Assembly (NCBI GenBank): GCA_043770215.1
Contig: JAYVIQ010000223.1
Location: forward strand, 1 to 28,903
DNA: 28,903 bases
Source of the DNA: JAYVIQ01 sp043770215
GTDB taxonomy: Bacteria > Bacteroidota > Bacteroidia > Cytophagales > JAAEPT01
Reading direction: 5' to 3'
Part shown: one piece after another, positions 8,737 to 16,847 of the stretch
How positions within the stretch are numbered: the stretch's first letter is position 1
Layout: each line of letters opens with the position of its first letter
The notes under the pieces: generated by a model
Told to the model about the DNA's origin: nothing
Databases searched by the model: none
The model's input: the letters and a program-made list of their open reading frames with translations, nothing else
Translations under genes and position numbers: made by a program

Positions 8737-11238
8737 TTAGAAATTGAAATTTTCCTTTTTTAGTCCATTTTGTGTGTTGTAAAAGACATCAACTTTTTTG
8801 GTTGTTGATGAATATTGCAAAACCACATTTTCTTGAGTGGGAATGTTTGTAAGCAACACTAGACCTTTATCAGAAACAATTTCTGTCATATGCTGATAAT
8901 GGAATACATATATTTTTTTTCCTGCCAAAAGATAAGATTGAAAACCCAATAGCGTTTTTGGAGCACTAGCATGAGAAAATATTTGGGCTAAATCTGCATC
9001 AAAGACGTAAGTTCTAGTATTAGAACTAGCCGCGTAGGTGCAGATTCCGTTTTTTTGTTCTAAATAGATTTTACTTTTTATATCTGATATGGGGAGTTTT
9101 TTTGTAGTTTTTGATTTGCCAGATAAGGAGTATATTTTTGTTGTTCCGTCTTGCATCACTAATGATACAAAAGAATTATCAGCATTAGAGCCTTTTATAA
9201 AGGTTGCATCTACAGAGGATAATTTAGATGTTTGTTTCAAAGGGAAGCCAACGTGTATGTTAGCTCTTCTTTGTAACATATTGATTTGCCCATTCTCTTC
9301 TTTTACCAACAAATAATCTGTGTTTTGATTTCTAAAGTGCTGTACTTTTCCAACTGCATTTGAAGTGAATGTAGCTGGATTCCAGCCCTCTAGCGCAGCT
9401 CCTTTAGTGTCAAATAAATACACATTCTTGCCACTTGTGGATGCTATTCTGTAAGTTTTAGAACCATCATAATCTATTACATTCAAGGAATGTACTGCGG
9501 CTTTATTTGGCAGAGCAATAGGGAAATGCTCAACCATATTTCCTAATTTATCTAGACAGTAAATTTTTTTGTCAGTAGCAAATAAGTATTGAATGTTCTT
9601 GTTTTTAAAAACATCTACTTCAAAAATTTCACTAATTAGTTTTCCCTCTAGGCTATATCTCCATTCTGTTTTGCCTTTAGCATCTACCAAAAATACAGTA
9701 TTTTTAGAATCGAAAAGTAGAAACTGATTTTGAGAAGCTCCGCTATTTTTAATCATTTTTGGTGCGGCAACTAGAGCGGAGTTATTGGCATATACAAGTG
9801 CAATAGCTGTATTTGAGGAATCTGATAAACTATCTATTGTAGAAACTTGCGCAGTATCTATATTTATCAATGTGTTTTCTCCTTTTGATAAGTTTAGTGT
9901 TATGCCAGAGTATATGCCATTTTTTTCTACACTTTTTTGGTGCACTAGCATAGGTAAAGCCATAAATGCTTTTTGATTTCTATAAAAATAAGCTCCTACA
10001 ATAGAAGATTTAGCCAAAGAATTAAGCAATGCGTATGGTTTGTTTACTTCTAAAAAATTGCACTCTATCAGTTCATCCTCTACCCATTTCATTTGCTCAT
10101 TTGAGTTTGCCCACACTTGTTTATCTGTTATTTGAGAAGTGTAGTATCTTAAATGGTGTATTTCGTTAGATAAAATAGCATGATTTCCAAAAAGAGCTAC
10201 ATACTTAAGTTTTTCAGAAAGAAATGCGGGAAACTTTTCGCCTAAAAAGTTCTGGTTTTTTAATTGATATAGAGTGTAACCATTCATTCCTTCAGAAGTT
10301 ACTATCATGTTGCCTAATGACGGATTTATTAAGCGTTCTGTAGCAAACGTCTGCAAAATAAAAACACTAGCATTAGATTTTTCTGGTGTGTCAAAATGTA
10401 CTTCTGCAAGTCTTAAAAAGTCAAATAACTTTGGGTCTAAAGCTATTTTATTTTCTTTTACATAAGCTTCACCATCATTGAACTGCCAAAGTTTTATAGC
10501 ATTAAAACGAACAAGTAAAAGTTCTTTAAAATCAAATAAAACAGCACCTTGCCACTTTAAGGCTTTCATTAGTTTGCTTCCTGGGTGCTTATCAAACCCA
10601 GAACTTATTAATTTATTGTTTTTAAAATTTATTGAATAGCAAATGTTTTTTAACGAATGCACCATTTGGTCTAGTATACCTTGATCTAGTTTTAGTGCTT
10701 TACTTAGTTTTTCTGCATGTATAATTACAAAAAGTTGGTTCCAATTTATCTCTAGAGTTGTTTCAGATAGTTCAAATCCATCAAGGTTTTTTGGGTCTAG
10801 AGAAGCAAATAGTAGTTGATCTTTGGCTTTTAAATGCCAAGTTTTCCCATTTATTTTTTTTGTGAAATTTATGCCTTTTCCGGTCAACTCATTCCATAAA
10901 CCTTGATCCATTTCATGTTCTAATACCAACACCAAACCTCTATTAGCTTTTATTATTAATGCCAAATTTGCTTCTGGATCAAAAGCCATTTCTTTTGAAT
11001 AAACCGTTAGGGCAGCGCTAATGTCTTTTACCCCTTCAAACTCAAGGAGATGTTTGAACATTGAGTTTTTAGACCAAATAAAATAGTTTTTTTGAATGTC
11101 AGGGATATTCATAAATACTAAATCATCTGATTTATGTAGCCTCTCAAAAGAAAGGGCTTCAGATTTTTGCTTAATATATAAAAAAGTGATGCCTAATACT
11201 ATGGCAACGGGTACTAGGTAAATAAGGATTTTTTTCAA
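8737..11238 (-). CDS. Membrane-anchored protein of unknown function with propeller-like C-terminal half (DUF3352-like)
   Basis: An 833-residue protein that I do not recognise by name. It starts with one hydrophobic segment (ILIYLVPVAIVLGITFLYI, residues ~4-22), either an uncleaved signal anchor or a signal peptide, so the rest is probably periplasmic. Residues ~30-480 recall the DUF3352-type proteins of Bacteroidota and cyanobacteria. Residues ~500-820 carry repeated blades of the form VFLVDAKGKTEWRYSLEGKL, IYCLDKLGNMVEHFP and VYLFDTKGAALEGWN, which suggests a PQQ/WD-like beta-propeller. No catalytic motif is visible. The start is TTG at 11238, chosen because it directly precedes the MKKIL membrane segment and no upstream ATG exists. 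It diverges from the PagL-like operon across only 41 bp. Confidence 0.6.
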   Translation of the reverse strand: MKKILIYLVPVAIVLGITFLYIKQKSEALSFERLHKSDDLVFMNIPDIQKNYFIWSKNSMFKHLLEFEGVKDISAALTVYSKEMAFDPEANLALIIKANRGLVLVLEHEMDQGLWNELTGKGINFTKKINGKTWHLKAKDQLLFASLDPKNLDGFELSETTLEINWNQLFVIIHAEKLSKALKLDQGILDQMVHSLKNICYSINFKNNKLISSGFDKHPGSKLMKALKWQGAVLFDFKELLLVRFNAIKLWQFNDGEAYVKENKIALDPKLFDFLRLAEVHFDTPEKSNASVFILQTFATERLINPSLGNMIVTSEGMNGYTLYQLKNQNFLGEKFPAFLSEKLKYVALFGNHAILSNEIHHLRYYTSQITDKQVWANSNEQMKWVEDELIECNFLEVNKPYALLNSLAKSSIVGAYFYRNQKAFMALPMLVHQKSVEKNGIYSGITLNLSKGENTLINIDTAQVSTIDSLSDSSNTAIALVYANNSALVAAPKMIKNSGASQNQFLLFDSKNTVFLVDAKGKTEWRYSLEGKLISEIFEVDVFKNKNIQYLFATDKKIYCLDKLGNMVEHFPIALPNKAAVHSLNVIDYDGSKTYRIASTSGKNVYLFDTKGAALEGWNPATFTSNAVGKVQHFRNQNTDYLLVKEENGQINMLQRRANIHVGFPLKQTSKLSSVDATFIKGSNADNSFVSLVMQDGTTKIYSLSGKSKTTKKLPISDIKSKIYLEQKNGICTYAASSNTRTYVFDADLAQIFSHASAPKTLLGFQSYLLAGKKIYVFHYQHMTEIVSDKGLVLLTNIPTQENVVLQYSSTTKKVDVFYNTQNGLKKENFNF

Positions 11239-11279
11239 TTTATTCTTACATTGTATTTGATCATAAAATTAGTCAAAGC

Positions 11280-12422
11280 TTGACACTAAAAAAATTCAAA
11301 GTTTGTTTTATACTGATAGCACTGGCAAATAGTTATCCACTTACTGCTCAGGCTTACCTGCCTTATAACCTAGAGATTGGTATTCATAAAAATATTTTTT
11401 TACATAAAATCAACTTCCCAAATGAGTACAATGGCTTTCCTTTAGGGTTATCTATAGTTTATTGGAGAGACTTGGGTACACAACAGGTGAAAAATGATGT
11501 GGAGATTATACGGCTTAATAAATACAAAAGCCTGTTTAATAAAATGTACAATTACCCACAGGTAGGTCTTTATTTTAGTTATTTGACACAAATGCATGAA
11601 GATCTTGGGAGTGGGTATACACTTGGTGCAACTACAGATATAGGGGTTTGGCAAAAAAAAAGCAATTACATAAGTATTCGTCCCAAAATAGGGCTTAGTT
11701 TTATTACCAAAAGATATGATAAAACTAACAATACTAATAATACATATATAGGAAGTTTCATAAACTTAAATATTGGATTTGGCGTTTTTTATACCATTCA
11801 AGCCCCTATACATACCTTAAAATTAGGTGTAGAACTCAATCATTTTTCTAATGGTGCTATTAAGTTCCCAAACAACGGCCTAAACTTAGCTTCCTTGGGT
11901 ATTTCATACCAATTTGGTTCTGTATTATATCCTTGGGTAAAGTCTGAGCGTATGAAATTGCAGGAAGTTTATCGCTCTTGTATAGTAGCGGATACAAACC
12001 ATTTAAAACTACAATTCTCTGGTTTTACAAAACAATACCGAGCCAATAGTGCAAGGTACTTTGGTGTAAATTTTGCTGCAATTTATACACGGCCTCTAAA
12101 TTTGTGGGTAGATGCAGAAGCAAAGTTGAACCTAAGCATAGATCCAAGTAGAGGTGCTGAATTGACTCATTTAAGAAAAAAAGCGAGCAATAATTTACGA
12201 TCAGGCATAAGTTTTGGATTTACCAATCACATCCATAGATTAGATTTATATGCAAATGCGGGGGTATACATTTATAAACTAGACATAGATTTAGATCAGT
12301 TTTGGTTTCAAAACTATCAGTTAGATTACAAAATAAGTAAAAAAATGTATACTTTCGTAGGTATAACAGCGCATGGAAAAGAAGTTGATTTCTTAGAAAT
12401 TGGATTAGGTTGTAGATTATGA
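11280..12422 (+). CDS. PagL-like lipid A deacylase / acyloxyacyl hydrolase family outer-membrane protein
   Basis: A 380-residue protein with a signal peptide (VCFILIALANSYPLTAQA) followed by alternating short amphipathic strands typical of an outer-membrane beta-barrel. The segment ELNHFSNGAIKFPNNGLN near 175-192 matches the active-site region of PagL, which removes the 3-O acyl chain from lipid A. H178 and S180 fit the catalytic His-x-Ser pair. The position of the catalytic Glu (14 residues after the His in Pseudomonas PagL, from memory) is Asn192 here. The protein is about twice PagL's length; residues ~212-380 look like a second barrel-type region. The TTG start at 11280 is the one that gives a complete signal peptide. 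Its stop overlaps the next start (ATGA), so it is translationally coupled to an ABC transporter. The family call is good; activity is uncertain. Confidence 0.65.
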   Translation: MTLKKFKVCFILIALANSYPLTAQAYLPYNLEIGIHKNIFLHKINFPNEYNGFPLGLSIVYWRDLGTQQVKNDVEIIRLNKYKSLFNKMYNYPQVGLYFSYLTQMHEDLGSGYTLGATTDIGVWQKKSNYISIRPKIGLSFITKRYDKTNNTNNTYIGSFINLNIGFGVFYTIQAPIHTLKLGVELNHFSNGAIKFPNNGLNLASLGISYQFGSVLYPWVKSERMKLQEVYRSCIVADTNHLKLQFSGFTKQYRANSARYFGVNFAAIYTRPLNLWVDAEAKLNLSIDPSRGAELTHLRKKASNNLRSGISFGFTNHIHRLDLYANAGVYIYKLDIDLDQFWFQNYQLDYKISKKMYTFVGITAHGKEVDFLEIGLGCRL

Positions 12423-13057
12423 ATAAGATAACGTTGTCAGGCGTGGTGCCGCTAACTATAAAAGATAGGATTTCAGTTAATTCTGATATTTGGAATAAAG
12501 ATTTGAGTTTTGAAAAAGGAATTTTTTATGCCATTAAAGCAATTTCGGGCAGTGGAAAATCTACCTTTATTAATAGCTTGTATGGCATACGTAAAGATTT
12601 TGATGGAAGTATTTTACTAGACAATCAAGAAATAAAAACAATGTCTAGTAATGATTTATCTCCATGTAGAAAAAATGAAATGAGTATTGTTTTTCAGGAT
12701 TTAAGGCTTTTTGGTCAGCTTACTGCTGAAGAAAATATTTTATTGAAAACGGAAAGTAAAACATTGAATGAAACTCAATTAGAGTGGGCTTATAGGTTAA
12801 GAATAAGTCATTTAATGTCCAAAGAAACTCAAATACTTTCTTACGGAGAGCGTCAAAGAGTTGCTATTTTAAGGGCGTTGTCACAGAATTTCGACTTTTT
12901 GTTTTTGGATGAACCTTTTAGCCACTTAGACAAAGAAAATGGTCTAAATGCCTATGAACTCATTTTAATCCAAGCCAAAGAAAAAAATGCCTGCATCATT
13001 ATGACATCACTTGGCAATGAAACGTATTTAGAAGCTGATAAAACTTTATTATTATAA
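12419..13057 (+). CDS. ABC transporter ATP-binding protein (LolD/MacB/FtsE-like), atypical switch region
   Basis: A 212-residue ATPase, slightly shorter than the usual 220-230. Walker A is AISGSGKST at 41-49 (first Gly replaced by Ala), the Q-loop lies in VFQDLRLF, the signature is LSYGE at 140-144, and Walker B is FLFLDEP with catalytic E165. At the H-loop, where relatives have T-H-D, it reads T-S-L (S197). The size and the FQDLRLF sequence resemble the ATPases of LolCDE, MacB and FtsEX, which use ATP for mechanical work on the envelope rather than bulk transport. It overlaps the PagL-like gene by 4 bp and the permease gene by 1 bp (TAATG), so the three form one operon and probably one envelope system. 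Confidence 0.85.
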   Translation: MNKITLSGVVPLTIKDRISVNSDIWNKDLSFEKGIFYAIKAISGSGKSTFINSLYGIRKDFDGSILLDNQEIKTMSSNDLSPCRKNEMSIVFQDLRLFGQLTAEENILLKTESKTLNETQLEWAYRLRISHLMSKETQILSYGERQRVAILRALSQNFDFLFLDEPFSHLDKENGLNAYELILIQAKEKNACIIMTSLGNETYLEADKTLLL

Positions 13058-14223
13058 TGCAAAAATTCCCTAAAATATTCAAAGGATCTCTAGGAAAAGC
13101 CTATTTAATTATTGCAGTATTTGGTGTAATTATAGGTCTAGTAATTACTGTTTTTTGTGTAGATGTATATGATAAACTTTCTAGTTCGGTTATGAAAAGT
13201 AGCGAAAGAACGCACATGATTGTAAACAAACAAGTCAGTATAATGAATACACTGTCTCTTAGTGATAATAGTTTCACAAAAGAAGAAATACAAGACTTAA
13301 AAAGCAAGCCTTTTATAGATGATGTTGGCGAAATTACGGCAAGTTCATGTAGAATTTGGGCTTTTAGAGATACAGAACCCCTAAAGTTTAAAACAGATTT
13401 GTTTTTTGAAGCATTAGATGACAAGTTTTTAGACAAAAAACCTAGAGAATGGCATTGGAATAAAGAAGATGATTTTGTACCAGTTATGGTCAATGCAGAT
13501 TTTTTGAATCTCTATAATTTCGCTTTTGCAAAAACACAAAATTTACCCCAATTTACTACCAGCACAATAGGTAAATTTATGGTGTTGCTAGAAATAAAAG
13601 GAAATGGAATGAAAAGACTTTTTAAAGCAAGAATTGTAGATGTAAGTGATAGAATACCATCTTTGATTGTGCCAAAAGCTTTTTTAGAACATATAAACAC
13701 TACCTATGGAAAGCCAGACGAAGGCAAATACAGCAGAATTCTTCTAAAAGTGAATAATCCAAGCGACCCAGAGCTGGTGCAGTATTTGGCAGACAATGAT
13801 ATTATTGCAAACGAAGATATTTTAAGCAGTGGGAAATCTAAATCCATGTTGGCAAAAGTTTTGGCTGGTGAGATGAGTTTGGCATTTATAATTGTATTGT
13901 TAGCCTCCATTATTGTTATTATTACATTTGAATTGCTCATTTCAAAAGCTAAAAATGATATTGTACTTCTACAAAATCTTGGTTTTCATAGCAGTGAGCT
14001 AATGCGGTATTTCTCTAAAAAATTCAATGTAATATTTACTTTACAAGTATTATCTTCTTTGGCTATAAGTTGCGGCATTGGGTTTTATATTAAAAATTAT
14101 TTAGAATCATCTGGATACAACCAAATTTCTGTGCTTAGTTTAGCTGCCATTTTAGTCTTTGTAAGCATAAGTGGAGTATACTATTTGTTTTTTAGGTGGA
14201 GGATTTCAGGGTTGCTCAAGTAA
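13057..14223 (+). CDS. FtsX/MacB/LolC-like ABC transporter permease
   Basis: A 388-residue membrane protein with one N-terminal helix (~16-38), a large extracytoplasmic domain (~40-265) and three C-terminal helices (~272-295, ~325-348, ~357-380). This 1+3 topology defines the FtsX/MacB/LolC/E family. The last helices follow a short conserved FELLISKAKNDIVLLQNLGF stretch that corresponds to the coupling region contacting the ATPase. Its start overlaps the ATPase stop, and a strong terminator lies 94 bp downstream. The substrate is unknown. Neighbourhood with a PagL-like protein suggests lipid or lipoprotein handling at the envelope. No second permease gene is present, so it probably works as a homodimer. 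Confidence 0.8.
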   Translation: MQKFPKIFKGSLGKAYLIIAVFGVIIGLVITVFCVDVYDKLSSSVMKSSERTHMIVNKQVSIMNTLSLSDNSFTKEEIQDLKSKPFIDDVGEITASSCRIWAFRDTEPLKFKTDLFFEALDDKFLDKKPREWHWNKEDDFVPVMVNADFLNLYNFAFAKTQNLPQFTTSTIGKFMVLLEIKGNGMKRLFKARIVDVSDRIPSLIVPKAFLEHINTTYGKPDEGKYSRILLKVNNPSDPELVQYLADNDIIANEDILSSGKSKSMLAKVLAGEMSLAFIIVLLASIIVIITFELLISKAKNDIVLLQNLGFHSSELMRYFSKKFNVIFTLQVLSSLAISCGIGFYIKNYLESSGYNQISVLSLAAILVFVSISGVYYLFFRWRISGLLK

Positions 14224-14317
14224 AACAGCAGTAAAAAGAGGTAAATATTTTTGGTTAAAAGGATTTAGGGCAATCATATTTTTCTTTTCCATAAGAATTT
14301 AAGTAAGTATAAAATAT

Positions 14318-14357
14318 TTCTTAAGCCATTCTGCAACATGGTTTAAGAATTTTTTTT
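14318..14357 (+). terminator. Intrinsic terminator of the PagL-like/ABC operon
   Basis: A 12-bp stem TTCTTAAGCCAT / ATGGTTTAAGAA (14318-14329 and 14338-14349, one G-U pair) with loop TCTGCAAC, followed immediately by eight T (14350-14357). It lies 94 bp after the permease stop and ends the three-gene operon before rel. Confidence 0.85.
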
Positions 14358-14401
14358 GTATCATATTCACTAAATTTTATAGAAATAAAGTACAATTAAA
14401 A

Positions 14402-14437
14402 TGATTAGTGCAACAATACGTTTGATTGCACTAATCA
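14402..14437. other. Long perfect hairpin between the ABC operon and rel
   Basis: TGATTAGTGCAA (14402-14413) is exactly complementary to TTGCACTAATCA (14426-14437) around a 12-base centre, in which CAA and TTG can add three pairs past one bulge. No T-tract follows on the plus strand; on the minus strand it is followed by TTTTAATT. It belongs to no gene. It could be an operator, a small RNA element or a short mobile repeat. Confidence 0.5.
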
Positions 14438-14512
14438 AGGCTTAAACTAAAATAAATCAATAATTCACCACTTTTACCAAACAGTATATTTGCAATTTTT
14501 TTTAATATTTGC

Positions 14513-14542
14513 TTGCTTACAAAATCATATTTGGTATTTTTG
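14513..14542 (+). promoter_or_regulatory. Predicted rel promoter (TTG-N19-TATTTTTG)
   Basis: TTG at 14513-14515, a 19-bp spacer and TATTTTTG at 14535-14542 match the Bacteroidota consensus TTG/19-21/TAnnTTTG. Only three bases separate the box from the ATG at 14546, so the transcript would start at or beside the start codon. A second -7-like box, TATATTTG, is at 14485-14492 but lacks a -33 element; it would give an ordinary leader. Confidence 0.5.
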
Positions 14543-14545
14543 TAT

Positions 14546-16765
14546 ATGTCGTACACCCTTAGTTTAGAAGAAGAAAAACTCGAAATATTAAGACGCTACA
14601 GAAAATTGCTTAGGCATGCAAAACCTGTCTTAAAAGAAGGTGATACCAAAGTAATAAGAAAAGCATTTGATACTGCATTTGAGGCGCACAAAGACATGCG
14701 TCGTAAGTCTGGAGAACCGTATATTTTTCACCCAATTTCGGTAGCTCAGATTGTGGTAGAAGAAATTGGTTTGGGCACAACTTCTATTGTAGCTGCACTT
14801 TTGCATGATGTAGTAGAAGATACAGAAACTACCCTAGATGATATTCAGAAAGCCTTTGGAAGAAAAGTAGCAAGAATTATAGATGGCCTAACCAAAATAT
14901 CTACTGGTTTTGATGTAGATGGATCTCCCCAAGCCGAAAATTTTAGGAAAATGTTGCTTACTCTTACAGATGATGTACGAGTAATTTTAGTAAAACTAGC
15001 AGATAGGCTACACAATATGCGTACTTTGGAGAGTATGCAAAGGCACAAACAATTAAAAATAGCCTCTGAAACCATATACATATACGCTCCATTGGCTCAC
15101 CGGTTGGGCTTATATAGCATAAAATCAGAATTAGAAGATTTATACCTTAAGTATACAGATCCAGACACCTATTATTTTATTGCCAATAAAATAAACGAAA
15201 CCAAAACGTCTAGAGACAAATTTATTAGAGATTTTATACGTCCTATACAAGAAGAGTTGCGCAAAAATTATATGGATTTTACCATTAAAGGACGTCCAAA
15301 ATCTATTTTTTCTATTTGGAATAAAATGCATAACCAAAACATTCCCTTTGAAGAAGTATATGATTTATTTGCCATAAGAATTATTGCTAATTGTACTGAA
15401 GACAAAGAAAAGGCCAATTGTTGGCATATATATTCTATAGTTACAGACAACTACCACCCAAACCCAAGTAGACTTAGAGATTGGATATCTACACCTAAGA
15501 CAAATGGTTATGAATCTCTGCATACCACTGTCATGAGCAAATCTGGCAAGTGGGTAGAAGTACAAGTAAGGTCTAAACGTATGGATGATATTGCAGAAAA
15601 AGGATACGCTGCACATTGGAAGTACAAAGAAGGAGACGATGATGGTGCCCGTAAAAGTAAAATGTCTGCCTTGGACGAATGGATTTCTAAGGTACGAGAT
15701 ATGCTCAAGTACGAAAATTCTAATGCCTTAGAATTTGTAGATGACTTTAGATCTAGCTTCTATAACAAAGAGATTTTTGTATTTACTCCCAAAGGAGATT
15801 TAAAAGTAATGCCTAATGGATCTACTGCCTTAGATTTTGCTTTTGAAGTACATACAGACATTGGTTTACATTGCAAAGGAGCAAAAATAAATCATAAATT
15901 AGTACCATTAAGTCATGTACTTAAAAATGGCGATCAAGTAGAGATTGTTTCAAATGAAAATCAAAAACCAAGTGAAGATTGGAAAAAGATAGTCAAAACA
16001 ACCAAAGCTAAAAAGATTCTTAAAGATTATTTCAATGGGACTCAAAAAACAATTGAAGCCTATGGAAAAGAAATTTTTGATAAGTTTGTAAAGAAAAATA
16101 AAATAAAAGCACATGAAGAGTTTTTAGATGCAGTTAGAAAACATTTTAATTATGATTCATCTAAAAAGTTGTTTAATGATTTAGGAAGACGTATATTTTT
16201 TGAAACTAATCTAAAAGATTTTTTTAATAAAACAGATGAATTAAAAGAAAATCCTGCTAATGAACTCAAAGATAGTTTTGATATAACAGAAAGGAAAATT
16301 AAAAATATTGCCAAACAAGAACTTGTGATTGGCTCAGGTATATCAGATTTGAAGTATACATTTGCCAACTGCTGCAATCCTATATCAGGAGAAGATGTTT
16401 TTGGGTTTGTAACTATAAATGAAGGAATAAAAATACATAAGACAAATTGTTCTAATGCCACAGAACTGATGTCTAATTATGGATATAGAGTAATAAAAGC
16501 TAGGTGGGAGGAAGGACTGCATACCAAGTTTTTGGCGAAAATAAAAATTATTGGTACAGATAGATTAGGCATGATGAATGACCTGACTAGAATAATATCA
16601 TCTGTGCATGGCGTGAATATAAAACGCTTAAGAGCAGAGACTTATGAAAACATCATAGAAGATGAGTTTCACTTAGAAATAGAGAACAAACAACTTTTAG
16701 AGCAACTTTTTTCTGAATTAATTAAGGTAGAAGGTGTAATGAGTGTAGAAAGACTCGAAGAATAG
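14546..16765 (+). CDS. rel: RelA/SpoT-family bifunctional (p)ppGpp synthetase/hydrolase
   Basis: A long Rel protein of 739 residues from the ATG at 14546. A TTG 33 bp upstream would add an atypical hydrophobic extension that overlaps the predicted promoter, so ATG is preferred. Domains in order: HD hydrolase (HPISVAQIVVEEIG, AALLHDVVEDTE, LVKLADRLHNMRT); synthetase (GRPKSIFSIWNKM, YDLFAIRII, TNGYESLHTTV, EVQVRS); TGS (IFVFTPKGDLKVMPNGSTALDFAF); a helical and zinc-finger-like region with CCNPISGED; and a C-terminal ACT domain (IIGTDRLGMMNDLTRIISSVHG). Intact HD and synthetase motifs imply that it both makes and degrades the stringent-response alarmone. Most Bacteroidota carry such a long Rel. 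purA follows on the same strand with its own promoter box overlapping the end of rel. Confidence 0.95.
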   Translation: MSYTLSLEEEKLEILRRYRKLLRHAKPVLKEGDTKVIRKAFDTAFEAHKDMRRKSGEPYIFHPISVAQIVVEEIGLGTTSIVAALLHDVVEDTETTLDDIQKAFGRKVARIIDGLTKISTGFDVDGSPQAENFRKMLLTLTDDVRVILVKLADRLHNMRTLESMQRHKQLKIASETIYIYAPLAHRLGLYSIKSELEDLYLKYTDPDTYYFIANKINETKTSRDKFIRDFIRPIQEELRKNYMDFTIKGRPKSIFSIWNKMHNQNIPFEEVYDLFAIRIIANCTEDKEKANCWHIYSIVTDNYHPNPSRLRDWISTPKTNGYESLHTTVMSKSGKWVEVQVRSKRMDDIAEKGYAAHWKYKEGDDDGARKSKMSALDEWISKVRDMLKYENSNALEFVDDFRSSFYNKEIFVFTPKGDLKVMPNGSTALDFAFEVHTDIGLHCKGAKINHKLVPLSHVLKNGDQVEIVSNENQKPSEDWKKIVKTTKAKKILKDYFNGTQKTIEAYGKEIFDKFVKKNKIKAHEEFLDAVRKHFNYDSSKKLFNDLGRRIFFETNLKDFFNKTDELKENPANELKDSFDITERKIKNIAKQELVIGSGISDLKYTFANCCNPISGEDVFGFVTINEGIKIHKTNCSNATELMSNYGYRVIKARWEEGLHTKFLAKIKIIGTDRLGMMNDLTRIISSVHGVNIKRLRAETYENIIEDEFHLEIENKQLLEQLFSELIKVEGVMSVERLEE

Positions 16766-16767
16766 TG

Positions 16768-16775
16768 TATATTTG
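16768..16775 (+). promoter_or_regulatory. Predicted -7 box for purA
   Basis: TATATTTG is a perfect TAnnTTTG box beginning two bases after the rel stop. No convincing TTG lies 19-21 bp upstream. Transcription from it would start near 16779 and give a ~69-base leader for purA that contains the hairpin at 16802-16823. Confidence 0.4.
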
Positions 16776-16801
16776 CCGTTTAGTAAAAATTAACATTGTC
16801 T

Positions 16802-16823
16802 ACCAATGCATGCACGCATTGGT
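16802..16823 (+). promoter_or_regulatory. Perfect hairpin in the purA leader
   Basis: ACCAATGC (16802-16809) pairs perfectly with GCATTGGT (16816-16823) around loop ATGCAC, 24 bases before the purA ATG. AATAAAAAC follows rather than T, so it is not an intrinsic terminator. It is either a leader structure or an operator for a dimeric repressor. Confidence 0.45.
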
Positions 16824-16847
16824 GAATAAAAACAAAAAATAGAAATT

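Noticed and set aside
13101..13493. 130-codon open frame opposite the permease gene
   Set aside because: It lies antisense within a gene whose topology and overlaps with its neighbours are clear; its composition is a mirror of the permease coding strand.
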